Shown: one piece after another, positions 17,309 to 26,200 of the stretch | Position numbering within the stretch: position 1 is the first letter of the stretch | How the letters are laid out: each line of letters begins with the position of its first letter | NCBI RefSeq assembly: GCF_051912485.1 | Contig: NZ_CP196822.1 | Coordinates: 2,480,001-2,544,000 of the forward strand | Direction: 5' to 3' | Length of the DNA: 64,000 bases | DNA from: Nitrobacter sp051912485 | GTDB taxonomy: Bacteria > Pseudomonadota > Alphaproteobacteria > Rhizobiales > Xanthobacteraceae | Notes under the pieces: model-generated | The model's input: only the letters and a program-made list of their open reading frames with translations | Databases searched by the model: none | What the model was told of the DNA's origin: nothing | Made by a program: the position numbers and the translations under genes

Positions 17309-19054
17309 TCAGCATCGAGCCGCGATGGATTCAGGGATGCGGCTAACTCTGGTCGCTCTCAACCGCTCCGCCGCAGCGCGATCATCATCCTCTGATCCTT
17401 TACGTAACCCAGCGGTACGCCAAGGCGCTTGACGGTTTGCGACCACCTTGCCACGGCTGTCCAGATCGCAGTTCATGTGGGTCGGCGCGATGAAAAAATC
17501 AGCGGTTTCCCAAACCCTCGTCCAGTGCAGATGGGGCTTGGCCTTCTTCAGGAACGCTGCACGCTCGCCGCAGAACGCAACTGTATAGACGTGATGCGCG
17601 TCGCTGCTCGCAACCGGTTCGGTCTTGGCGAGATAGGCTTCCAGCCCATCAACCGCTTCGGGCATGATCGTCGCCCAGTAATCGGTCGCATAGAGCCGCG
17701 ATGCACCCGCGAGCCCGCCTACGAGCGGGTTATAGATAACATATTCATAAGGATGCAGCCGGCAGAGCGTGAGCGCGTTCCAGGAAAACCCAGCGGCGAT
17801 CACCGCCAGCAGTCCCACCGCAACCGGCCGGTGCCAAGCCGCGACCCGCGCAATCACCGCATCCAACCCGACCCCGGCCAGCACTGCCATCGGCGGCAGC
17901 ACGAACAGAAAGTGACGCAGGCCGCAAAATGCGGGGCCGTGCGCGATCGCCTCGCAGAACAGCGGAAAGAAAGCCGCGAACGCGATCAGCGCGACGTCGC
18001 GGCGGAAGCGGTCTGATGCCGCTTCCTGTGCGAGAACAGGAACAGCCGCGAACACCAACGCCAGCGCCGTTCCTGCCAGCATCAACAGGGGCACCTTGAT
18101 GAGAAGATAGACCGGCACGTACCAGCGCGGCACCGTGGCCATGCGATAGATATGTCCGTCCAGCACGGTGCGGATGTCATAGCCGAAATCGCCGAAGCTG
18201 ATGAGCCCTCGGATCGGATTGAGCGGCGCCAGCGCCGACCACGGCCAGGCGACGATCATGATCGCGTAGGCAATCAGGAAAGCTGGCATGAATCGCAGCA
18301 GCGATGCTGCCGTGAACGATATCGCGTCACGGGGCGCGCGGACGCGGTATGCGGGCGAATTGAGCGCGATCGCGACGGGGACATAGCAAACCAACAGGAG
18401 CGCCAGCACCTTGACGCCGAGTGCTGCGCCTGTCAGCACGCCGAAGCCCACGACATGACGAAGCCGCGGACGCGGCAGGTCGCGAGCCACCTGCGCCAGG
18501 AAGTAGATCGCGCCGGCCATCGCTGCGGCGAGCGGAATATCCTTGGTGTGGTGAAACATGGTGCCGTACCACGATCCGCACACCGCCAGCGCCACGCCAG
18601 TCAGAAATCCGGCGCGGGGGCCAGCGATCAGCCGCGCGGTGGCGAGCGCCGACCCGAGTCCCCCGACACCAATGGCGGCGCACATCAAGTGCCGCAGATC
18701 GAAGACATTGAGGGAAACAGCTTGGCCAAGCAGGACTGCAACAGAATCGAACAGCCCACCGTAGAGATAGAGATTATAGAGTTCGAAGAGCGAGCGATCG
18801 GCGAAACCGCTGCGATAGTAGGCGACGATCAACTCGCCATAGCGATGCTGTATCCATTCATCGTTGGTGACCGCATAGCCACGGAATGTGGTCAGGACGA
18901 GGATCGTCAGGATGGCAAGCAGGACGAGCGAACCGAGGTCGTACCAATCCCGCTCGGCGATCATGCGCAGTCCGCGCGGTGTCCTTGATCGGTCACCGGG
19001 TGGCGCGAGCGAACGCTCGATATTCCCCACCAGATCGCGAGCGACTTCAATCAT
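17309..19054 (-). CDS. GT39/ArnT-like polytopic membrane glycosyltransferase
   Basis: 581 residues with an N-terminal cytoplasmic stretch (about 35), many hydrophobic segments up to about residue 440 and a soluble C-terminal region. The first loop has AVTNDEWIQHRYGE, where the Asp-Glu pair resembles the catalytic acidic residues of C-type glycosyltransferases, and the later loop has RLHPYEYVIYNPLVGG, common in this group. Such enzymes use lipid-phosphate sugar donors in the inner membrane. Donor and acceptor are unknown. It stands alone; GC content resembles neighbours. Confidence 0.75.
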   Translation of the reverse strand: MIEVARDLVGNIERSLAPPGDRSRTPRGLRMIAERDWYDLGSLVLLAILTILVLTTFRGYAVTNDEWIQHRYGELIVAYYRSGFADRSLFELYNLYLYGGLFDSVAVLLGQAVSLNVFDLRHLMCAAIGVGGLGSALATARLIAGPRAGFLTGVALAVCGSWYGTMFHHTKDIPLAAAMAGAIYFLAQVARDLPRPRLRHVVGFGVLTGAALGVKVLALLLVCYVPVAIALNSPAYRVRAPRDAISFTAASLLRFMPAFLIAYAIMIVAWPWSALAPLNPIRGLISFGDFGYDIRTVLDGHIYRMATVPRWYVPVYLLIKVPLLMLAGTALALVFAAVPVLAQEAASDRFRRDVALIAFAAFFPLFCEAIAHGPAFCGLRHFLFVLPPMAVLAGVGLDAVIARVAAWHRPVAVGLLAVIAAGFSWNALTLCRLHPYEYVIYNPLVGGLAGASRLYATDYWATIMPEAVDGLEAYLAKTEPVASSDAHHVYTVAFCGERAAFLKKAKPHLHWTRVWETADFFIAPTHMNCDLDSRGKVVANRQAPWRTAGLRKGSEDDDRAAAERLRATRVSRIPESIAARC

Positions 19055-19227
19055 GACGGAGGATCATCCTGCTGCACCGTCGCGCAGATGCGGCAACCAA
19101 CGATTTCCGCGCCGCGCCCCGGCCCACACAGGTTTTGCTTTTGCCCGGACCAAGCAATTTTGGCAAGCGGCACGGCATGGAATGGGCCGTTTTCGACAAA
19201 AGACACACTGCGTGGCCTTGTCGAGTT

Positions 19228-19860
19228 CTACCGCGACGCAGGATGCGGACCCGCAGATGACAAAGGCTCTCGCGGCCTTTCATTAAGCTCGTAAGCGAGA
19301 TGCGCCTTCACCGTCGGCCACTCGGCGGGAAGGATGCTGTAGACGACAGTGTCCCGCAGCGTTCCGTTCGGCGACATCTGGTGGTTGCGCAGGATGCCGT
19401 CCTGCCTGGCGCCAAGCCGCTCAATGCCGCGCCGGCTGACATGGTTGAAAACGTGGGTGCGGAATTCCACGGCGATGCAATCCAGCTTTTCGAAGGCGTG
19501 AGTGAGCAGCAACAGCTTGCACTGGGTGTTGACGGCGGTGCGCTGAACGCGCTTCGCATACCAAGTCGAGCCGATCTCGACGCGACGGCTCGCGACATCG
19601 ACGTTCATGTAGGTGGTCATGCCCGCGATTCTGCCCTCGGCGTCCCGCACCGTGAACGGCAGCATGGTGCCCGAAGCTTGCAGCGACAGCCGCCGGTCGA
19701 TCTCAGCCGCCATCTTCTCCGGCGCGGGAACGAAAGTGTACCAGATCTTCCAAAGCTCGCCGTCCCTTACCGCCTCAATGAGAGCGTCGCGGTGATCGTG
19801 TGACAGCGGCTCGAGCCGCGCATGAGCCCCTTCGAGCGTGACGGGCTGCAGCCAGGCCAT
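19228..19860 (-). CDS. GNAT family N-acetyltransferase (RimJ/RimL-like)
   Basis: 210 residues. Opens with GAHARLEPLSHDHRDALIEAV, typical of RimJ/RimL-type acetyltransferases, followed by a core with PFTVRDAEGRIAGMTTYMNVD and VEIGSTWYAKRVQRTAVNTQCKLLLLTHAFEKL, the acetyl-CoA-binding helix region, and VEFRTHVFNHVSRRGIERLGARQDG. Substrate could be a protein N-terminus or a small amine. No operon partner. ATG 19860 is used. Confidence 0.87.
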   Translation of the reverse strand: MAWLQPVTLEGAHARLEPLSHDHRDALIEAVRDGELWKIWYTFVPAPEKMAAEIDRRLSLQASGTMLPFTVRDAEGRIAGMTTYMNVDVASRRVEIGSTWYAKRVQRTAVNTQCKLLLLTHAFEKLDCIAVEFRTHVFNHVSRRGIERLGARQDGILRNHQMSPNGTLRDTVVYSILPAEWPTVKAHLAYELNERPREPLSSAGPHPASR

Positions 19861-20047
19861 GGTATTACTCCGTAACTTGTACCGTCATTGCGCGATCGCG
19901 ACAAAATTTCCAAAGCCAATCTTACTCTTGGCGCCACGCCTCGTGAGGTCGGCAGCGAGAAAGGCGCGGACAGCCGGAAAAGGCGAACTATGGCGGAGGA
20001 ACCTTAACAACCATTTCTGAAACCATCACTTCGAAAAAACTGCAGAA

Positions 20048-20404
20048 TTACTTCCCGTTCTCCTTCGCGTTGTCTTTTCTGTCCTCCTTTGCCAGCGGCT
20101 GCGACTGTTTTTTCTGCGCTGTCTGAAATTCGACCACTGTTTTCTGCAGTTCCGCGGCCATGCTCTCCAGCGCCTCGATCCGCCGGTTGGCGGCATCGAT
20201 CTTCCGCTGGCTGTCGATGACAAGTTTGCTGATGGTCCCTTGCAGGAAGTTGATGTTACTCTGCAGGCAGCTCGTTCTCCGCTCCATCTTCTTTTCGAAG
20301 GTACAGATCTCGATTCCGGGAACGTCCTGGGCTTGAGCCGCGCCAGAGCGCAGCACGCACGCAGTCGCGATCATCAGCACCCATGCAAAGCTTCGGCTGG
20401 TCAT
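20048..20404 (-). CDS. Small exported coiled-coil protein
   Basis: 118 residues. Signal peptide ending at AAQAQD; the mature part has two cysteines (EICTFEKK and RTSCLQSN) and a long helical region (NINFLQGTISKLVIDSQRKIDAANRRIEALESM) with a heptad-like pattern, ending in a charged tail of Lys/Asp/Glu/Asn. Predicted periplasmic. ATG 20404 has GGGAG 6 bases upstream and starts the signal peptide directly. Function unknown; no family recognised. Confidence 0.72.
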   Translation of the reverse strand: MTSRSFAWVLMIATACVLRSGAAQAQDVPGIEICTFEKKMERRTSCLQSNINFLQGTISKLVIDSQRKIDAANRRIEALESMAAELQKTVVEFQTAQKKQSQPLAKEDRKDNAKENGK

Positions 20405-20665
20405 CGGCAACTCCCGTCTCAACAATGATTCCCGATCGATATTTTTGCAGAACGGCGCGCGGGGCGCGAGGGCTATCATGTCAACGCCGCAATTGCGGCG
20501 AAGCGACGCTGGTCTTCGAACGGCGATATCGGCCATGACGTGTCAAATGGCTTCATTGCAATGGCTTCGATTGGCTGCATGGAACCGCGATTTTATTGGA
20601 ACGCAAGCGGAGCTCCTCTGTTGGTTCTGGCGAGCGTTCATCTCAGGGAAATAAAACGGAGATTC

Positions 20666-20824
20666 ATGATGCAAAACCAGACGCCGAACCAGCAACGACA
20701 GAACCAAGATAAAAAGCCGGACCAGCAGGCTGACAGAAAGGCCGAAATCAAAAAGGCCGTAGAGCAAGATAAGCCTGACAAGACCAAGGGCCAGGAAAAC
20801 ACCGAATACAGCGGCGGCTCCTGA
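20666..20824 (+). CDS. Small intrinsically disordered hydrophilic protein
   Basis: 52 residues, two-thirds Gln, Lys, Asp, Asn and Glu, with no aliphatic core (MMQNQTPNQQRQNQDKK...). Composition resembles stress-protective disordered proteins. ATG 20666 or 20669 has ACGGAG 5-8 bases upstream. Further upstream, GGAAC at 20581 and at 20598 followed 16 bases later by CGCA and TGTT faintly resemble the EcfG general-stress promoter (GGAAC-N16/17-CGTT), but neither is a good match. A perfect 14-base hairpin follows the gene. Confidence 0.6.
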   Translation: MMQNQTPNQQRQNQDKKPDQQADRKAEIKKAVEQDKPDKTKGQENTEYSGGS

Positions 20825-20852
20825 GAACGGCGCCGGATAAATTGGGCTCTGC

Positions 20853-20884
20853 GATAGCCCTGGCTCCAAAGAGCCAGGGCTATC
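20853..20884. terminator. Perfect 14-base hairpin after the small hydrophilic protein gene
   Basis: GATAGCCCTGGCTC / GAGCCAGGGCTATC with a CAAA loop, 29 bases after the stop codon at 20824. There is no T run, so it may be a Rho-type or RNA-stabilising hairpin rather than a classical terminator. Confidence 0.6.
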
Positions 20885-21072
20885 CATGTAAAACATCGGC
20901 GACCTCAAATCCTCGACCGGGTTCCCCAACCCGACCGCATTTGATTTCAAATCGTCGCAAACGGATTCCACCACGTTAGACGCAGTTAACGCTGGTGATG
21001 AAAACATTGCCGGCAGTGCAGTCACTTATCATCGAAGCGGGCTTATCCTCGTTCACGTTACGAGAACAGGCA

Positions 21073-21885
21073 ATGCGCTTCGACTGGCGAACGATAATTG
21101 GCCCGGCTCTCGCGACACTGGTGGCGATCACGTCCATCTTTGTCGATCGCAATATCATTGCCGTTTCCAATCCAGCAGCGCTCTATGTCTGTGTTGTCGC
21201 GCTTGCCGCATCGCTTAGTGGAATAACATCCGGCCTGCTCACCGCCGGTGTCGCTGTCGCTGCTTCCGCACTGTTCCTGGCAGGCCACGACGCGGCTCTC
21301 CCCGCTGCCCTTCCGACCCTTCTGCATCTGGTGCCGTTGGCCGTGGCCGCCGGTGGCACCGCGATGATCACGGGGTTGCTGCGCCGGCGGTTGGTGAATG
21401 CGCTTGGATGGCGCGAGCGGCACGCGACTGCCGCACGGCTTTCCGCCGCCCTCGATCAGATCGACATCGGTATCGTGCTGCTTGACGCGGACACCCGTGC
21501 GGAATTCATCAATCGCGCCTTCCGGAACTACTTCTCACTGCCGGACGAGAAGGCCGACGGCAAGCCGCCGTTCATCGCGTTGATGTATCACGGCCGCGAC
21601 AACGGCGCGTTCGAATTGCCGGAAGACGAACTCAACCATTTCATCGCTGAACGCACCAAGTTAATGCGAGCGGGCGATCAGACGCCGATCAACATCAAGC
21701 TCAGGGACGGCCAGGTGCTGCGCTTCAGCTGCACGGCGCTGCCAGACGGCGGCCGGATGCTGAGCTACACCCCCGTGACCGATCTTGTTCGTCACACCGA
21801 CGACCCGGCCGATGCCGACTATTACCGGTCGCTGCGTGGCGGCTCCCATCGCTCCCTGATCAATCATCTGCGCGCGGCGGAATGA
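21073..21885 (+). CDS. Membrane-bound PAS-domain protein
   Basis: 270 residues. The N-terminal half has three to four membrane segments (TIIGPALATLVAITSIFV; LYVCVVALAASLSGITSGLLTAGVAVAASALFLAG; LLHLVPLAVAAGGTAMITGLL), resembling the DUF4118-type sensor anchor. A PAS domain follows (ALDQIDIGIVLLDADTRAEFINRAFRNYF). It ends after the PAS domain without a kinase, cyclase or other output domain, so it may act with a partner. ATG 21073 is chosen because the membrane region starts right after; ATG 20998 in the same frame lacks a ribosome site. Confidence 0.75.
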   Translation: MRFDWRTIIGPALATLVAITSIFVDRNIIAVSNPAALYVCVVALAASLSGITSGLLTAGVAVAASALFLAGHDAALPAALPTLLHLVPLAVAAGGTAMITGLLRRRLVNALGWRERHATAARLSAALDQIDIGIVLLDADTRAEFINRAFRNYFSLPDEKADGKPPFIALMYHGRDNGAFELPEDELNHFIAERTKLMRAGDQTPINIKLRDGQVLRFSCTALPDGGRMLSYTPVTDLVRHTDDPADADYYRSLRGGSHRSLINHLRAAE

Positions 21886-21956
21886 AAGGCCGGCTCGTAA
21901 ACTGCAACGCACATGGTCATCAAGCGCGAGCGGAAGCATAAAACCGCCTTCCGAAA

Positions 21957-22710
21957 CTAAAGCGCCTGAGGGCTTTCGCCAGGATGCTGCCCAGCCCTTT
22001 GCGGCAACACCAGCAGGCAGACGACAATAAACGCCGCGAGAACCGCGGAGGCGGTGAAGCGGCTGAAATCAAGCCCGCCCTTGCTCAGGGGCTTGTCGAG
22101 CAGATCGCCGAGGGTTGCCCCAAGCGGCCGTGTCAGGATGAACGCACTCCAGAACAGCAGCGTGCGCGATACGTTCGTAAAGAAATAGGTAGCCGCGACC
22201 ACCACCAGCGCCGCGTTCATAGCCGAATCCATTGGTGTCGGCCATCCAATCGCCGAGCGCCGTGCCCAATGTTTGAGAAAACAGGATCGCGCCCCAGTAG
22301 AACGTTTCGACCTTCGGCGTCGTCACCGTGGTCACCGCGAGCGACCCCTCGGAGCGGTACCACACATACAGCGACGCCATCAGCAGGGCGAACAGCGTCA
22401 GTGAACCACCGGCGTAGCCGATGCCAAGCGAACGATCGGCGAAATCGGCCATGGTGGTGCCGGCCGTCGTTGTAGCCACGATCACAGCCCAATACAGGAA
22501 CGGCCGAAACGACGACGCGGCGATCTGCCAGGCCACCGCAGCAGCGAACAAGCCGATGAAGATGATGCTGCTGACAGCGTAACCCAGATTCATCGACATC
22601 GACACCGCGTCGCCCGCGGTCTCGCCGAGCGTGGTCGCCGCGACCTTAACAATCCAGAAGATCAGCGTGACTTCGGGCACCTTGCTGGCGGCACGTTCGA
22701 CAATGCTCAT
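21957..22710 (-). pseudogene. COG4705-type multi-pass membrane protein, broken by a frameshift
   Basis: The N-terminal two-thirds (from ATG 22710, MSIVERAASKVPEVTLIFWIVKV) are in one frame with repeated helices such as GYAVSSIIFIGLFAAAVAWQI and motifs TLGETAGDAVSM and TLGTALGDWMADT. At about 22205-22225 the homologous continuation (AALVVVAATYFFTNVSRTLLFWSAFILTRPLGATLGDLLD) moves to the next frame and ends at TAG 21957. Read straight on, the first frame gives a glycine/arginine-rich tail without membrane character. One missing or extra base in the G/C-rich run explains it: either a true pseudogene or a sequence error. Confidence 0.75.
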
Positions 22711-23012
22711 GGATTGATCTTTCCGATGCGAGACTAGTTCTGCGCGAGGTGGGTCGCCTGACGGAATGACATGCCGCAAGGCGGATGATTTGACGGGCTC
22801 GATAGAAATATCTCAGGAGTTCGATCCGCGTCCCTACTCGTCACGGTCTTTTGATCCCGCGAATCGGGGCGCACAGCTGAGATTCGCCGCCGCCCCTGCG
22901 CCGTCAACCTCGCGCTGTTGCGGATTCGCAGGCTGTCGGATTTCACCTTCATCGATTCCGGGGATATGGTTCGACCCTCGATGAACCCGGCACGAAAAAC
23001 CTCTTGGCCGTC
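22711..23012. other. Gene-free interval upstream of the CWC gene
   Basis: About 300 bases between the frameshifted membrane-protein gene and the CWC gene. Reading frames here give Arg/Ser-rich translations with no recognisable features. No terminator, repeat or tRNA-like fold was seen. Confidence 0.4.
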
Positions 23013-23216
23013 ATGACACATCAGATCGGACAGCAAATCACCCGCCGCCTCGTCTGTTCCGGTTGCGGAACGGAATTCGGCTGCGATCTGTCGGGGAACT
23101 GTTGGTGCGCCGAAGAGACGGCGCGGCTGCCGATGCCGACCCAAGGCAGCGACTGCCTGTGCCGGGATTGCCTGCGAAAGGCGGCCGCGGCTGGTTCATC
23201 CTCGCGGACGGCCTGA
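23013..23216 (+). CDS. Cysteine-rich CWC family protein
   Basis: 67 residues with CSGCGTEFGCDLSGNCWCAEE, LPMPTQGSDCLCRDCLRKA: eight cysteines in the CxxC...C...CWC...CLCxxC order of the cysteine-rich CWC family, probably a small metal-binding protein of unknown role. ATG 23013 is chosen; the frame also allows a TTG at 23004. It overlaps the non-functional upstream extension of the uvrB frame and lies 71 bases before the preferred uvrB start, so the two may be co-transcribed. Confidence 0.72.
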   Translation: MTHQIGQQITRRLVCSGCGTEFGCDLSGNCWCAEETARLPMPTQGSDCLCRDCLRKAAAAGSSSRTA

Positions 23217-23287
23217 ACCATTGCATCAGCGTGCATCCGTGGGACTACGCCCTTTCGTGCGGGTCGGACTCGCCCCATATTGGCGGC

Positions 23288-26200
23288 ATGGCGAAGACTC
23301 CCGATCCCCCGAAACAACCCGGCAAACCGCCGAAATCCAAGGTTCCAAAATCCAAGGCGCCGAAATCGAAGGCACATCGTCCCGAGGTGCAGCCGATCGG
23401 GCCTGCGCTCGCGGAATTGCTCAATCCGGCGATTAACCGCGGCGACGCCGGCCTCGGGTCCGGCACCGGATTGCAGCCGCCACCGGACAATTCGTGGGAC
23501 CGCCGCTCCGGTGGCGAGGCTGCGGCGCATCGCGCGCGCGCCTCGACGCGCGGCAAGAGCGATGCGACAGCGAAACGGGATGCCACGGGTTCACCCTCCC
23601 CTGGAGGAGGAGAGTCGTATGTCGAAGACATGCGGGGTGGGGTGACAGGCAGTTCACCCCCACCCGTCTCGCTTCGCTCGTCGACCTCTCCCCTCAAGGG
23701 GGAGGTGAAGAAAGGGAGTGGCTTCGAGGAAGCACCACAAGCAATTTACGGCACCGCCGCGACGATTCCGACGCTCGATCCGGAACTGGCGCGGCAGTTG
23801 GGCTTGCCGACCGCCGAGGATGACGACGAGGCGCTGGCGCGGCCGCCGCGCAACAAGATGGAAGGCCTCGGCGTCAAGGCGACGGCGGAGTCGCTGGAAG
23901 CGCTGCTGCGTGACGGCCGTCCCGAATTTCGCGGCGACGACGGCACGACAAAAGTGTGGACGCCGCACCGCCCGCCGCGCCCGGAGAAGAGCGAAGGCGG
24001 CGTCCGCTTCGAGATCAAGTCGGAATATCAACCGAAGGGCGATCAGCCCACCGCGATCAAGGAACTGGTCGAAGGCATCAACCGCAACGACCGCACCCAG
24101 GTGCTGCTCGGCGTTACCGGCTCCGGCAAGACCTACACCATGGCCAAGGTGATCGAGGCAACACAGCGCCCTGCTTTGATCCTCGCGCCGAACAAGACGC
24201 TGGCGGCGCAGCTCTACGGCGAGTTCAGGAACTTCTTCCCCGACAATGCGGTTGAATATTTCGTCTCGTATTACGACTACTATCAGCCGGAAGCCTACGT
24301 TCCCCGTACCGACACCTATATCGAGAAGGATTCCTCGATCAACGAGCAGATCGACCGCATGCGTCACGCGGCGACGCGGGCGCTGCTGGAGCGCGACGAC
24401 GTCATCATCGTCGCTTCGGTGTCGTGCATCTACGGTATCGGCTCGGTCGAGACCTACACCGCAATGACGTTCGCGCTGAAGCGCGGCGAGCGCATCGATC
24501 AGCGCCAGCTCATCGCCGACCTCGTGGCACTGCAATACAAGCGCACTTCGGCCGACTTCACGCGTGGCACCTTCCGGGTGCGCGGCGACGTCATCGACAT
24601 TTTCCCGGCGCACTACGAGGACCGTGCCTGGCGCGTCAACCTGTTCGGCGACGAGGTGGAGAGCATTGAAGAGTTCGATCCCCTCACCGGCCACAAGCAG
24701 GACGAACTGGAATTCATAAAAGTCTATTCCAACTCGCATTATGTGACGCCGCGCCCGACGCTGGTGCAGGCGATCAAGAGCATCAAGATCGAGCTGAAGC
24801 AGCGGCTCGATGAGTTGCACGCGCAAGGCCGCTTGCTGGAAGCGCAGCGGCTGGAGCAGCGCACCACCTTCGACCTCGAAATGATGGAAGCGACCGGAAG
24901 CTGCGCCGGCATCGAGAACTATTCGCGCTATCTCACGGGCCGCCGTCCCGGCGAGCCGCCGCCGACGCTGTTCGAATACGTCCCCGACAACGCGCTGGTG
25001 TTCGCCGACGAGAGCCACGTCAGCGTGCCGCAGATCGGCGGCATGTTCCGCGGCGACTTCCGCCGCAAGGCGACACTTGCCGAATACGGCTTCCGTCTGC
25101 CCTCCTGCATGGACAACCGCCCGCTGCGCTTCGAGGAATGGGACATGATGCGCCCGCAATCGGTCGCAGTATCCGCCACGCCGAGCGCTTGGGAGCTGAA
25201 CGAAAGCGGCGGCGTGTTCGTCGAGCAGGTGATCCGCCCGACCGGCCTGATCGATCCGCCGGTCGACATCCGCCCTGCGCGCACGCAGGTCGACGATCTC
25301 GTCGGCGAGGTGCGCGCAACGGCTGCGAACGGCTATCGCTCGCTCGTCACCGTGCTGACCAAGCGCATGGCCGAAGACCTCACCGAATATCTGCACGAGC
25401 AGGGAATCCGTGTCAGATACATGCATTCGGACATCGACACCATTGAACGCATCGAGATCATCCGCGACCTCAGGTTAGGCGCGTTCGATGCGCTGGTCGG
25501 CATCAACCTGTTGCGCGAGGGCCTCGACATTCCCGAATGCGCGCTGGTCGCCATCCTCGACGCGGACAAGGAGGGATTCCTGCGCAGCGAGACCTCGCTA
25601 ATCCAAACCATCGGCCGTGCCGCACGCAACGTCGATGGCCGGGTGATCCTCTATGCCGATCAGATCACGGGATCGATGCAACGCGCCATCGCCGAGACCG
25701 ATCGTCGCCGCGAGAAGCAGGTGGAGTACAACACCGCCCACGGCATCACGCCGGAGAGCATCAAGAAATCCATCGGCGACATCCTCAACAGCGTCTACGA
25801 GCGCGACCATGTGCTGGTGGAGATCGGCGACGGCGGCATGGCGGATGACGCGATCGCGATCGGCCACAATTTCGAGGCAGTTCTCTCCGATCTGGAAACG
25901 CGGATGCGCGAGGCCGCCGCCGACCTGAACTTCGAGGAAGCGGCGCGGCTGCGCGACGAGGTCAAGCGGCTGCGCGCCACCGAACTTGCGGTGGTGGACG
26001 ATCCCACCATCAAGCAGCGCGGCGTCGCGGCGAAGGCAGGCGCCTATACTGGCAAGAAGAAGTATGGCGACGCGGCGAACCTGCCGGCGCGTTTGGATAA
26101 AGCGGCGCAGGGCAAGCCGTCGAGTAAGTTCGGTAAGAAATCCCCCTCACCCTCCGCAGCGCGAGGCGCTGGTACTCCCTCTCCCCGCACGCGGGGAGAG

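Noticed and set aside
20581..20622. EcfG stress promoter for the small hydrophilic protein
   Set aside because: GGAAC words are present but the -10 elements (CGCA, TGTT) deviate from CGTT; kept only as a hint in the gene note.
22734..23144. 136-codon minus-strand frame before the CWC gene
   Set aside because: Overlaps the CWC gene on the other strand, has mixed Arg/Ser composition and no ribosome site.
23654..25426. 590-codon minus-strand frame opposite uvrB
   Set aside because: Shadow of uvrB; it reads through the palindrome and has no independent start signal.
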